DNA from: SKLM01 sp964450435
GTDB lineage: Bacteria; Chloroflexota; Anaerolineae; B4-G1
DNA length: 38,805 nucleotides
Direction: 5' to 3'
NCBI GenBank assembly: GCA_964450435.1
Contig: CAYVCX010000025.1
Span: forward strand, 1-38,805
Shown here piece by piece: positions 7,505 to 16,026 of the stretch. The position numbers were made by a program, and so were the translations under genes. The notes beneath the pieces were generated by a model. The model had not been told where the DNA came from. It searched no databases and worked only from the letters and a program-made list of their open reading frames with translations. The stretch's first letter is position 1. Each line of letters begins with the position of its first letter.

Positions 7505-7921
7505 GAGCGAATCGCACTTTCGGCGAAATCCCGCGCGCCACCTCAGCCGACGCTCTGACGAGCCCAACCGAATACGGTATCTCGTGGGCCGTGCCACAGA
7601 GGGATGGCGTCTCCGCGGGGCGTTGGACCAGGGTTTCGCCCGGCAGCGCGGGGGTGGGCGGCCGGAAGCCCCCGAGCGAGAGGTCAGGCTGTACTCACTC
7701 GCCCGACAGTGAGCGACTCCCTGCTCGCGGCCCGGGCCGGCACGATGATTACGTCAAGCGGGGCTGATCGACAGAGCAAGAGGAGTTGTGCAGCGATTCC
7801 ATGGCGGAGACAGATTCGAGAAAGCCAAGGCAGACAGTGAGAAACGGGTTGGCGGATTCGTGATCAGAGATCGGCGATCTGAGGCGATCTGATCCGCGAG
7901 TCACCAACCCGCCCTCTCGAA
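7505..7921. other. Intergenic region between glgC and the DUF2089 operon
   Basis: No supported gene is present. The left part carries the upstream edge of the DUF2089 promoter, and the right part holds the GATC-rich hairpin described separately. The stretch from about 7510 to 7840 shows nothing recognisable. Confidence 0.5.
7845..7911 (-). terminator. GATC-rich imperfect hairpin downstream of glgC, possible terminator
   Basis: The outer arms CGGGTTGG (7845-7852) and CCAACCCG (7904-7911) pair perfectly. The inner arms GATCAGA (7862-7868) and TCTGATC (7888-7894) also pair, separated from the outer stem by a symmetric 9-nt internal loop. GATC occurs five times between 7862 and 7894. It lies just after the glgC stop. 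There is no good T tract, so a terminator role is only likely. Confidence 0.4.
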
Positions 7922-9181
7922 TCAGATTACTGCACCATCGGGGATAACGGCGTTCTTGGGAACGACCACGATGCCGCCCCGGATCACGTAGTCCTCGGTT
8001 TCCACCATCTCAGAGTCTGGATCGCGAGCGCGAATCGTAACACCCTCTCCGATGCGCGCGTTCTTGTCTATGATGGCGCCCTCGATGCTGCTGCCCCGCC
8101 CGATGCCCACGTGCGGACGGCCCAAGGCGCGATTCTCCGCCTTCCGCTGCGGCGTCTCGTAGAAGTCCGCGCCCATAACGATGGACCGGGCAATGCGGAC
8201 TTCCGGCCCTATGACGCTGCGCAGGCCGATGATGGACTCGGTTATGCGAGACCCGTGGACAAGACAGCCATCGGCCACCACGGCCTTCTCCAACGCGCAC
8301 CCATCTGTGACAGAGGGAGGGAGGAACCGAGGATGGGTGTAGATGGGGTGTTCCATATCGTAGAAGTCGAACGGCGGGTCGGGATGACTGAGAGAGAGAT
8401 TCGCCTCGTAGAAAGCGCGGATGGTGCCGATATCCTCCCAATAGTCATCGAACTCGAAGGCGTAAACACGAGACTCCTCAATGGCATCGGGAATGACCTC
8501 TCTGCCGAAGTCCTCAGCCTCTGACGCCCGCAGCACCCGGTCCAGTACGTCTGCGCGGAAGAGGTAGATCCCCATTGAGGCCATGTATGGCTTCTCTGCC
8601 CCGGACAGGCTGGCCAGGCCGTCCAGTTCCTCAGGCGCCGGCTTCTCGTGGAACGCGGTGATGCGCCCATCCGCGTCGCTCTTCAAGATACCGAACCGCG
8701 TGGCGGCTTCCGCGCCGACGGGCTGTACCGCGATGGTCACATCAGCGCGCTTCTCCCGATGGAGCCCGACGAACTCAGCGTAGTCCATACGGTAGAGATG
8801 GTCTCCCGAGAGAATGAGAACGTCCTCTGCTCGCACGTGTCCGATGCGCCAGAGCTGTTTGCGCACGGCGTCGGCGGTGCCCTGATACCAGTCCATGCCC
8901 GTCTTGGTCTCCTCTGCGGCCAGGATGTGGACAAAGCCATCGGTGAAGACGTCAAACTTATAGGTCTGGTAGATATGGCGATGGAGGGACTCGGACAGGA
9001 ACTGGGTCAAGACATAGATCTTCGGAATACCAGCATTGATACAGAGACTGATGGGGATGTCGATGAGGCGGTACTTGCCGCCCAGAGGGACGGCGGGCTT
9101 GGCGCGGAGCTTCGTCAACGGGTAGAGACGACTACCCTGCCCCCCGCCGAGGATCAGAGCTAGAACATCTCGCATTGACAC
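7922..9181 (-). CDS. glgC: Glucose-1-phosphate adenylyltransferase (ADP-glucose pyrophosphorylase)
   Basis: Makes ADP-glucose from ATP and glucose-1-phosphate, the committed step of bacterial glycogen synthesis. 419 residues, the normal length. The nucleotidyltransferase domain has LILGGGQGSRLYPLTKLRAK, PAVPLGGKYRLIDIPIS, GTADAVRKQLW, LSGDHLYRMDY, FHEKP and DDYWEDIGT. The C-terminal left-handed beta-helix (about 290-419) has hexapeptide-like repeats. The usual SNC after RLIDIP reads SLC here, a small departure. The GTG at 9181 has AAGGAGG 7 nt upstream and is preferred to the ATG at 9175, which lies 13 nt from it. No other glycogen gene is present in the window. Confidence 0.96.
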   Translation of the reverse strand: MSMRDVLALILGGGQGSRLYPLTKLRAKPAVPLGGKYRLIDIPISLCINAGIPKIYVLTQFLSESLHRHIYQTYKFDVFTDGFVHILAAEETKTGMDWYQGTADAVRKQLWRIGHVRAEDVLILSGDHLYRMDYAEFVGLHREKRADVTIAVQPVGAEAATRFGILKSDADGRITAFHEKPAPEELDGLASLSGAEKPYMASMGIYLFRADVLDRVLRASEAEDFGREVIPDAIEESRVYAFEFDDYWEDIGTIRAFYEANLSLSHPDPPFDFYDMEHPIYTHPRFLPPSVTDGCALEKAVVADGCLVHGSRITESIIGLRSVIGPEVRIARSIVMGADFYETPQRKAENRALGRPHVGIGRGSSIEGAIIDKNARIGEGVTIRARDPDSEMVETEDYVIRGGIVVVPKNAVIPDGAVI

Positions 9182-9522
9182 GGGGAGTCCTCCTTCAGGT
9201 TAGTGGGACCGGGTTGGCACAGACTATCTTACATCAGGTTAGCGGTTTCCGCCAGATGTGCCTGTGCGGCGTCCAGCGCGCGCTGGAGCGACACAGACAC
9301 GAATCGCTGCGACACAATGCGCCACCAGGACCCCTTTCAGCGCGAGCCAGAGGGCATCCGTGATGTGCTACCGGCAGAGGAAGCGCGCCGGCAGCGCCGT
9401 GGCGGCTGCCGGAGACGAGCCCGTGACGACGATCTCACAGACGGTAAGGGACATATGTTGGGGGCAGGGCCAGCTCCCGGTGGGGGGCAGATGCCCCCGA
9501 ACCCGCCGGGGAGAGGAACCCC
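9182..9522. other. Intergenic region upstream of glgC
   Basis: No supported gene in these 341 bases. Visible elements are a direct repeat TCAGGTTAGYGG (starting at 9195 and 9234), a 16-bp perfect palindrome at 9272-9287, and a GC-rich tail. A minus-strand TAAGAT near 9225-9230 could be a glgC -10 box, but it lacks a good -35. Confidence 0.4.
9272..9287. repeat. Perfect 16-bp palindrome TCCAGCGCGCGCTGGA
   Basis: Complete two-fold symmetry with no spacer, in the non-coding region between the protease gene and glgC. There is no T tract. It could be a protein-binding site or a chance product of high GC content. Confidence 0.4.
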
Positions 9523-11991
9523 TCATTCCCCGAGAACAGCCTTTACCGCGGCACCCGTGTCTACCACACCGCAGCCGTAGACGTTGTTCGGCACGCCAGT
9601 CGTGCCGCCACAGGCACAGGGAAGTGGTGAGGCCGCCGCAGCCAGAGGGGCCTCGGGCACCAGTGCTACCGCGCAGGATCGGTACACCTCCCTGGGTTCG
9701 GCTGCTGAGCAAAGAAGCTGCTCGGTTCTGTCCACGTCGCCTACGAGCCCGGCATCAGCTGACCAGAGCAGGGCAACAGTGCCCGCTACGTGGGGAGCGG
9801 CCATCGAGGTCCCACCAGCGTAGGCATAATCGCCTCCCGGCACACTCGACCGCACACGCTGCCCCGGAGCAGCGACGTCCGGCTTGGTCAAACCATCCGC
9901 GGGACCGCGGCTGCTGAAGCCGACAATGTCTCCCTCCACCGTCGTCGCCCCGACGGAGAAGGAGGCCTCGTAGTTAGCGGGGGGCACCGTCGCCGTGCCA
10001 CAGGCCGGCCCTTCGTTGCCCGCACTGACCACCATCATGATGCCAGCCGCCCGAAGCGCTTCCACTCCTGTCCTCAACGTCTCGGGAAAGCACCCCTCCA
10101 TAGGAGGGCACCCCCACGAGTTGTTGATTACGTGAGGCGCGAGAGTCACGTCGCCGTCCGAGAAGGGATCGCCTCCAAGGGGAAATGGAGCGAGCAGGAA
10201 CTCCATGCAGGCAGCATAGGAGCCCGGGTTTCCGAACCCTCGGCGCATGTTGCGGCAGCCGATCCATTGCGCACCCGGCGCGACGCCGATGCGGTTGCCA
10301 GCGCCGTCATCACCCAGCACAGTGCCCATGGTGTGGGTACCGTGGAATCCGTCGTCAAACGGGACGCGACTGTCATCCCAGGCATCGTGCCAGTTGTGAT
10401 TATGATCGACCCGCTGTCCATCCCAGCCGCGATATTGCTTCCTCAGCGCGGGATGATACCACGCATAGCCGGTATCCTGACCGCCCACGACGATCCCCGT
10501 CCCGTCCACTCCCCGGGCCCAGGCATCGTCAGCGCCGATGGCGACCAGGTTCTCCTCCACGCCCACGGTGCTCGCTCCGGCGGGCTCATAGGGAAACGGA
10601 ACACGACGCGGATACTCGCGGACATTGGGATTGAGAAGCACCCGGGCAACCCCCGGGTGCCCTTCAAAAACCTCCATCAGCCAGCGATGCCCGTCTACGC
10701 GCACCATATTGATGATGTAATGGGGACGGTAAGGAACATCCAGGGCATCCAGCTCATCCCGAATCGACGACTGGCTGGTTTCGGCGGTCTCCACCAACGC
10801 CTGGTAGACGTACGACAGACGTGCCTCGCGATCCGGCAGGTCGTAGGCAGCCTCCAGATTGGCCTGCTCCTCGAGAATGACAAGAAACCCATGGTTGGAA
10901 AACCCGGGCTCTCCGGCTACTAGGTAGATTGCAGCCCATGAGCCCCACGCGGCGACCGCCAGCGCGACCACCCGCCACGCAGCTCCAGTTTCCTCGTCGT
11001 CTTTGTCACACCCCTTTGACACACGCCGCCCTAACCACAGAACACTCCCCAAGATAGTCGCTGCCAGGACGACCGCGACGTAGCTCCCGAGGTGTTGAAG
11101 CTCGGGGATACCGCTGGCGATGGCGTCACGCGGATCGACAAAGAGCAACGGGGCAACCTGATAGCAGAACGCCATAGCGAAGAGGGGAAAGACACTTCCC
11201 CCGCGAACGCGCAGCTCCGCAAGAAGTAGACCCAAGGGCAGCAGGAAGACGGCCTCCGCCAAGGCCGTTGAGTCGGCCCCGGGAAGGAACCTGCCCAGAG
11301 CACCGAGCGCATAGATCAGGATGGTGACAGCGGCCGCCGCCTCCGCCCGAGCGAAGGAGGTGGTCAAGAGGTAGAACACGACACCCCAGAAGACGAGGAC
11401 TTGAGGCACCACGCGGAGGACCATCTCCACGCTGAGCGCAAGGCTGGCAAGGCCATCACCCAGCGCGCCCGTCACCGGCCACGGCGATGTGACCAGAGCC
11501 GCAGCGGCGAGGGAGAGGGAGAAGGTAGACCAACGAAGTCGGCCCAATCCGAGCCAGCGCCGCACAGAGCGATCGGAGAGGCCCATCAAACGCGGAGCCA
11601 GCCAGCCAGAAGAGACGGCATAGGGAACCAAAGCGACCAGGCGCAACCCAGCGGCTGCGTAGCGGTCTCGCAACAAGACCAGAGCGCCGTTCTGAGGCAG
11701 AATCGTTCGCACCACAGCGTCGAGCAGCACGTAGCCGCCGCCGATCAACAGAGCCGTCGCCACAGCACGGACGGCCCGCCACCCAGGACGGTGCCGAACA
11801 AGAAGGAGAACAGCGCCGAACGGCACGGTCACGAACAAGGCAGCGGCGAGGATGGCCAGAGCCCGGGCATTGAGCGTCGGTAGCGCGGCGTCACCAAGCC
11901 CGCGCACCAGGAGTGCTGCCCCGATGGGGACCAGAGCGAACCATGATAGAAGAGCGCCACCAATCATCCACCGGCGACAGCTACCGCGCAT
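9523..11991 (-). CDS. Polytopic membrane protein fused to a bacillopeptidase-F-like subtilase (S8)
   Basis: 822 residues. The first roughly 360 contain about ten hydrophobic segments with no domain I can name. Next comes a roughly 100-residue region (about 375-465) that may be an inhibitor-I9-like propeptide, and then a subtilisin catalytic domain. The catalytic triad is visible: D506 (GGQDTGYAWYHPAL), H550 (GFHGTHTMG) and S729 (GGTSMAAPHVAG). The oxyanion Asn is in HVINNSWG, and SAGNEGP is also present. The domain resembles bacillopeptidase F (GTGIVV, HPAL, DHNHNWHDA). Cysteine pairs near the end may form disulfides outside the cell. The ATG at 11991 is chosen for its GGGGAG site 5 nt upstream. 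An upstream ATG (12012) and GTG (12165) are possible, but the GTG lies almost on a TATAAT. The topology should place the protease outside the membrane. Confidence 0.85.
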   Translation of the reverse strand: MRGSCRRWMIGGALLSWFALVPIGAALLVRGLGDAALPTLNARALAILAAALFVTVPFGAVLLLVRHRPGWRAVRAVATALLIGGGYVLLDAVVRTILPQNGALVLLRDRYAAAGLRLVALVPYAVSSGWLAPRLMGLSDRSVRRWLGLGRLRWSTFSLSLAAAALVTSPWPVTGALGDGLASLALSVEMVLRVVPQVLVFWGVVFYLLTTSFARAEAAAAVTILIYALGALGRFLPGADSTALAEAVFLLPLGLLLAELRVRGGSVFPLFAMAFCYQVAPLLFVDPRDAIASGIPELQHLGSYVAVVLAATILGSVLWLGRRVSKGCDKDDEETGAAWRVVALAVAAWGSWAAIYLVAGEPGFSNHGFLVILEEQANLEAAYDLPDREARLSYVYQALVETAETSQSSIRDELDALDVPYRPHYIINMVRVDGHRWLMEVFEGHPGVARVLLNPNVREYPRRVPFPYEPAGASTVGVEENLVAIGADDAWARGVDGTGIVVGGQDTGYAWYHPALRKQYRGWDGQRVDHNHNWHDAWDDSRVPFDDGFHGTHTMGTVLGDDGAGNRIGVAPGAQWIGCRNMRRGFGNPGSYAACMEFLLAPFPLGGDPFSDGDVTLAPHVINNSWGCPPMEGCFPETLRTGVEALRAAGIMMVVSAGNEGPACGTATVPPANYEASFSVGATTVEGDIVGFSSRGPADGLTKPDVAAPGQRVRSSVPGGDYAYAGGTSMAAPHVAGTVALLWSADAGLVGDVDRTEQLLCSAAEPREVYRSCAVALVPEAPLAAAASPLPCACGGTTGVPNNVYGCGVVDTGAAVKAVLGE

Positions 11992-12170
11992 CCGCTCTCC
12001 CCCCCCGCTCATCAACCCCGTGACGACAATCCTCAAGACCGTCCCGCACGCCGGGGTAGTTCCGGATGTCCCGCTTTCCCGTGACGGCGCGACCCCGTGG
12101 CGCGTGACCCGCACCCAGAGACGCAGACAAACTCCGACGCCCAGTGCCAGGGCAACGATCCGCACGGCCC

Positions 12171-12176
12171 ATTATA
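12171..12176 (-). promoter_or_regulatory. Possible -10 element for the membrane-subtilase gene
   Basis: TATAAT on the minus strand, about 180 bases before the preferred ATG at 11991. No recognisable -35 lies 16-18 bases upstream. If used, transcription would start near 12164 and exclude the GTG at 12165 as a start codon. Confidence 0.3.
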
Positions 12177-12208
12177 GCCGGAGGAGACGACAAGACAACC
12201 CCCCGCAC

Positions 12209-12236
12209 TTGTGATCTGGGTCAGGTGCGCTAGAAT
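12209..12236 (+). promoter_or_regulatory. Probable sigma-70 promoter of the AIR-synthase-like gene
   Basis: TTGTGA (12209-12214), 16 nt, then TAGAAT (12231-12236). The ATG at 12274 follows 37 nt later, which leaves room for a short leader containing AGGA. Confidence 0.55.
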
Positions 12237-12273
12237 GGGGAAACACTCTTCCATCGTGACAGGATCGAATACT

Positions 12274-13284
12274 ATGCGAAAAACATATCCTCTAGGCAAA
12301 CTGCCGGCCGAGTATCTGAGCCGACTCTTCGATCGATACGCTCCCTCGAACGAGCGAGTCGTCGTGGGCCCCAGGATTGGACACGACGCGGCGGTCATCT
12401 CTTTCGACGACCGTTATGTCGTGGCGAAGACGGACCCCATCACCTTCGCTACCGATGAGATCGGGTGGTACGCGGTGCACGTCAACGCGAACGACATCGC
12501 ATGTACCGGTGCGAGGGCTCACTGGTTCCTGGCCACGCTTCTCCTACCGCAGTCCGGGACCGACGAAGCTCTTGTGGACAGGATCTTCGAGCAGATCGCC
12601 AGCACTTGCGAGCAGCTTGAGATCGCCCTGGTGGGAGGTCACACGGAGATCACCCATGGACTGAATCGGCCTATCGTCGTCGGGTTTATGCTGGGAGAGG
12701 TAACGCCAGAGGGCCTGGTCCGGCCGGATGGGGCTCGGGTCGGAGATGAGCTCCTGCTCACAAAGGGGGTCGCCGTGGAAGGCACGGCTATCATCGCGCG
12801 TGAGAAAGGGGATCAATTGGAGGATGTGGATCGCTTGATGGTGGAGCGAAGCCGCCAATTCCTCTATGAGCCCGGAATCAGCGTTGTGGAGGATGCACGT
12901 GTCGCGACGGACGCCGGGGAGGTGCACGCTATGCACGATCCGACGGAGGGGGGGCTGGCCACCGGCCTCTGGGAGCTGGCAGAGGCAGGCGGGGTAGGTC
13001 TGGCCATCTCCGAAGACAGCATCCCCATCCTTCCGGAGACCAGGGCCTTTTGCACGGCATTGGGCCTGGACCCCCTTGGTTTGATCGCGTCGGGAGCCCT
13101 TCTTCTGGCGGTTGCGCACGATGACGGGGCCAGGGTTCAAGCAGCTCTTGAGCGAGAGGGCATCCATGCCACACGTATCGGCCGGGTCGTTCAGCGCGAA
13201 GAGGGAATGATGATGTACACTCGCGAGGGCAACCGACCGCTCCCCCGCTTCGATCAGGACGAGATCACCCGCCTTTTCCAATGA
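12274..13284 (+). CDS. AIR synthase-related protein (HypE/PurM/SelD/ThiL superfamily)
   Basis: 336 residues of the ATP-binding PurM-like fold. The N-terminal half has IGHDAAVISFDDRYVVAKTD, HVNANDIACTGARAHW and GGHTEITHGLNRP. The C-terminal half has GDELLLTKGVAVEGTAIIA, MHDPTEGGLATGLWELAEAG and the Gly-rich SGALLLAV. It is closest in pattern to HypE. However, it ends ITRLFQ and lacks the C-terminal PRIC-type cysteine on which HypE forms the thiocyanate. No other hyp gene is nearby, so hydrogenase maturation is unlikely. The ATG at 12274 is preceded by AGGA; a GTG at 12211 would begin inside the promoter. It is divergent from the subtilase gene. Phosphorylation of a small molecule by ATP is the general expectation; the substrate is unknown. 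Confidence 0.85.
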   Translation: MRKTYPLGKLPAEYLSRLFDRYAPSNERVVVGPRIGHDAAVISFDDRYVVAKTDPITFATDEIGWYAVHVNANDIACTGARAHWFLATLLLPQSGTDEALVDRIFEQIASTCEQLEIALVGGHTEITHGLNRPIVVGFMLGEVTPEGLVRPDGARVGDELLLTKGVAVEGTAIIAREKGDQLEDVDRLMVERSRQFLYEPGISVVEDARVATDAGEVHAMHDPTEGGLATGLWELAEAGGVGLAISEDSIPILPETRAFCTALGLDPLGLIASGALLLAVAHDDGARVQAALEREGIHATRIGRVVQREEGMMMYTREGNRPLPRFDQDEITRLFQ

Positions 13285-13308
13285 GGCGTCAGTCGCCACG
13301 GCGGGCAG

Positions 13309-13329
13309 GCAGGGGGGAGGCTCCCCTGC
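13309..13329 (+). terminator. GC-rich hairpin after the AIR-synthase-like gene
   Basis: GCAGGGG (13309-13315) pairs with CCCCTGC (13323-13329) around a 7-nt loop, 24 bases after the stop codon. There is no T tract, so function as a terminator is uncertain. Confidence 0.35.
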
Positions 13330-13432
13330 GGATCACCCTTCCCCGCAGGCTGGCCCTCACGGCCCAAGCCTGTTGCGTCACGCAAGAGGGTCACCGCCCT
13401 TGACTGGCACGGCCTTTGACTTACACAAAGGA

Positions 13433-13464
13433 ACAACCGGAGCGGCAAGGTCCACTCCGGTTGT
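13433..13464 (-). terminator. Hairpin between convergent genes, probable terminator
   Basis: ACAACCGGAG (13433-13442) and CTCCGGTTGT (13455-13464) form a perfect 10-bp stem with a 12-nt loop, about 30 bases after the minus-strand lipoprotein gene. On the minus strand the stem is followed by TCCTTTGTGTAA, a weak T-rich tail. It may also stop plus-strand transcripts from the convergent gene. Confidence 0.55.
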
Positions 13465-13494
13465 CGATCACTCAAGCGTCTAGACTTGAGAAGC

Positions 13495-14571
13495 CTACTG
13501 AACCATGATCGTGACGCTGGTCTCACCGTTATCGGACGAGATCATCAGGATCAGCTCTCGGCCCTCTTTCTGCCACAGCTGGTTCACTGCGTCTCCTGTA
13601 TCTTCGTCGCTCTCGCTGGTCCAGCCTTCAGCAGGCAGCCGGTCACGGTAGAAATCAGCAACGGCAGCGACATCGTCGGGCGAGGTGAACGCGGTCATCC
13701 CCTCCATGCTGAAGCCTCCCTGGGCATTGGGATAGGGTGGGATGTCCTCTGGCAACCCGCTCTTCTCGGCGCCCTCGGGCGGCTCGATGGTGATAGGCGC
13801 GTTGACGTCGTATACCTCGTAGGTCAATCGCCCCCGGCCCCCTCGCTCATCGCGGGTCTCAGTCCACGACAACTCATACCGAACAGTGAAAATCGGTAGA
13901 TCGGGCTCGTCGGCGATCCAGACGTAGCCCTCGACATCGGAGACATCCCCTTGAGCCAGCACTGCCGCCTCCAGGGTCGTCAGGGCAAGAGCGTAGCGTC
14001 GCGCTTGCACGCCGTTCACCGTCTCTCGACCCACGAAATTGGCGTCGGCGTCATCCGAGGCGCTGGTCGGGTCGAACGGTAGGGCATCCTCGAAGCTTGT
14101 CGCCAGATCGTCCGGATCCGCCTCCGATTGGCTGCACGTCCCCGCTGAGCAGTACCAGGCTTGATCCTCAATCTGAACCATCTCGAAGGCGTCACCTTGC
14201 CCGTCACCCATCACAAACCGACGAGCCCGCGGGTTGCGCGTATGCGCCTGCTCCATCGTCGTAGACTCCGGATCTCCCTCATCCGGTATCCACTCTGTCT
14301 GTAACCGCATACGGTAGCTCTCGAGCCCTGCCAGCGCATCCGGATCAACATCGGGCACCGTTGCATCAGGATCGGCGGGTTCCGTAGCGTCGTCCGACGT
14401 CCCCGCTTCCGGTGAGACAAGGGCCTCCTCGCCCACCGCCGTAGCCGCCTCGGCAACTGTCGTGGCGGCCTCCCCGCCGAGCTCAATGACCTGCTCGGCC
14501 CTCCCCAACAGCGAGCAAGCCAGCGAGGTCAATGCCAAGAGGACGATGGGTAACCAAATCGTGCGTCTCAT
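13495..14571 (-). CDS. Predicted lipoprotein, LolA/LppX-like fold possible
   Basis: 358 residues. The N-terminus is a lipoprotein-type signal (MRRTIWLPIVLLALTSLACS) with Cys19 as the likely lipidation site. An Ala/Glu/Asp-rich low-complexity linker (about 25-80) follows. The body then has a region (GLESYRMRLQTEW, RRFVMGDG, QAWYCSAGTCS, VNGVQARRYALAL, GYVWIADEPDLPIFTVRYEL) whose pattern fits the LppX/LolA-like beta-sheet lipoproteins that carry lipids. The last part (YPNAQGGFSMEGMTAFTSPD, then VAAVADFYRDRLPAEGW) is a small domain seen at the end of many actinobacterial and Chloroflexi lipoproteins. The ATG at 14571 has AAGGAGAG upstream, and a promoter lies at 14629-14656. The ligand is unknown. 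Confidence 0.8.
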   Translation of the reverse strand: MRRTIWLPIVLLALTSLACSLLGRAEQVIELGGEAATTVAEAATAVGEEALVSPEAGTSDDATEPADPDATVPDVDPDALAGLESYRMRLQTEWIPDEGDPESTTMEQAHTRNPRARRFVMGDGQGDAFEMVQIEDQAWYCSAGTCSQSEADPDDLATSFEDALPFDPTSASDDADANFVGRETVNGVQARRYALALTTLEAAVLAQGDVSDVEGYVWIADEPDLPIFTVRYELSWTETRDERGGRGRLTYEVYDVNAPITIEPPEGAEKSGLPEDIPPYPNAQGGFSMEGMTAFTSPDDVAAVADFYRDRLPAEGWTSESDEDTGDAVNQLWQKEGRELILMISSDNGETSVTIMVQ

Positions 14572-14628
14572 CTCTCTTCTCTCCTTCCATAGCCAGTTCG
14601 GCCATCCAGGCCACCAAACAGACCGGGG

Positions 14629-14656
14629 AGTATACCACCTCCGCGCAGAGAGTCAA
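14629..14656 (-). promoter_or_regulatory. Sigma-70 promoter of the lipoprotein gene
   Basis: On the minus strand TTGACT (14651-14656), 16 nt, TATACT (14629-14634). It lies about 57 bases before the ATG at 14571. Both hexamers match the consensus at five of six positions. Confidence 0.65.
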
Positions 14657-15021
14657 GATGACGACGGCGAGGTCCGCGCTGGCAGTGACGAAGACCCGTA
14701 ACGCGTGATCCTCGCCGCGCACAGAGTAAGCAACATGCTGGCTCCGGGAGGCACGGCTCTCTCAGCGGCGGGCAAAAAGACCCCGGGGCTCCGGGGCGCC
14801 CATCGTGGACCCGGGCCGATGCCGGAACGGGACATCGGGATGGCTCGGCGGATCACGTGGGGGAGGGTCAGAGCACCGAGTCCGAGCCCGAGAGCACCGA
14901 AGGACCTTCCTCGAGCGACTGTCTGGGCAATATGCGGAGATCGCTCACCGGGACGGTCGAGTCCAGCCCGCCTGCTCATCCGGGAAGGCGCGACCCACTC
15001 GACTGTGTGCGTCAGACCGTT
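14657..15021. other. Intergenic region without recognisable gene
   Basis: About 365 bases between the lipoprotein promoter and the ferredoxin-like gene, which is transcribed towards it. Open frames exist on both strands, but none has a recognisable domain or a start with a good ribosome binding site. I see nothing else in it. Confidence 0.45.
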
Positions 15022-15996
15022 CTAGACACACTGGGCATCGCCCATCAGGCTGCGGACATCGAGCGGTTCGCCCTTGATGGCGTCGCGCCTCAGGGCCAGC
15101 GCCCCTTCCGCGCACGTGGAGACGCACACGCCGCAACCCATACAGGATTCGTACTCGACGCTGGCACGACGCTCGCGGACGGAGAGCGCCCCGAATTGAC
15201 AGGTGTCAACACAGGCACCGCATCCCAGGCATAGGTCGGCCTGCACGCAGGCAACGTAGCCCGAGGGGGCCAGCATCGGTACGCCGGTTCGGTGAGCTTG
15301 CATCGCACCGCAGCAGCAGGCGCAGCAGTTGCAGATCGCGTAGAAGCGCCCCAACATGGCGTCCTTGAAGAAGGCGTGATGGACGTGACCGCGCTCGTCC
15401 TCGGCGTGCAGAATGCCCACCGCCTCTTCAGGCGAGATCCAGCGCGAGCGCTCTGGATGATGTTCAACAATGAAGCTCGCGAAGGGCTCGCCAACGATGA
15501 GACAGACGTCGAGGGGCTCACAAGGGTCACGGCGGTTGGCACGACACGGACAGTCGAGAGCCGCTATGTGACCGGGGTTCTTGAGCACGAGGTCACGGGC
15601 CTGGCCGTAGGGGATGATCTGCTCCAAGTCCGTCAGGCGAATTTCCTCGTCCACCGTGACCAGCCGGGTGGCCTGCTCCAGGGGCACGACCTTGCCGTGG
15701 TAGGCATCGGCGAACCCGATGCCTACCATGGCTGGCCCGGCAGGCGACCGAGCACTGAACCAGTCGAGAATCCAGCCGGCAACGGGCGCGATGACGCGAG
15801 CAAGCGGATGCCGGCCCGTCGCCACCCCGATATACAGGCGGGGCCAGCGCGCGTAGACGTAGCCGTGAACCCGGTCGAACCAGGAGAATCCGGGAGCCTC
15901 CCGTGCCTCGTCCAGAAACGCACGAGTGGAGGGCGCCAGGGGCGACCAGGATGGACGTGCGGCTGTGGGCTGGTCCCCTTCTGCCGGTCCAGCCAT
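15022..15996 (-). CDS. Cysteine-rich 4Fe-4S ferredoxin-domain protein
   Basis: 324 residues. The C-terminus holds two complete [4Fe-4S] motifs: CLGCGACVDTC and CMGCGVCVSTC, each followed by a residue pair and GAL. This is a bacterial 2[4Fe-4S] ferredoxin module. Upstream lie two further cysteine groups: DCPCRANRRDPCEPLDVC and the dense CNCCACCC. These could bind another cluster or metal, which is inference. The N-terminal 90 residues contain a hydrophobic stretch (HPLARVIAPVAGWILDWF) that may contact the membrane. The ATG at 15996 is preferred because AGGGGG lies 5 nt upstream; an ATG at 16017 has none. It follows the membrane protein gene by only 30 bases, so the two are co-transcribed. An electron-transfer role is likely; the partner is unknown. 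Confidence 0.85.
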   Translation of the reverse strand: MAGPAEGDQPTAARPSWSPLAPSTRAFLDEAREAPGFSWFDRVHGYVYARWPRLYIGVATGRHPLARVIAPVAGWILDWFSARSPAGPAMVGIGFADAYHGKVVPLEQATRLVTVDEEIRLTDLEQIIPYGQARDLVLKNPGHIAALDCPCRANRRDPCEPLDVCLIVGEPFASFIVEHHPERSRWISPEEAVGILHAEDERGHVHHAFFKDAMLGRFYAICNCCACCCGAMQAHRTGVPMLAPSGYVACVQADLCLGCGACVDTCQFGALSVRERRASVEYESCMGCGVCVSTCAEGALALRRDAIKGEPLDVRSLMGDAQCV

Positions 15997-16026
15997 GCTA
16001 GCCCCCTGGTGGCTCATATCCGGGCG

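Noticed and set aside
9790..10923. Plus-strand 377-residue open frame
   Set aside because: Antisense to the subtilase catalytic domain, which has an intact triad.
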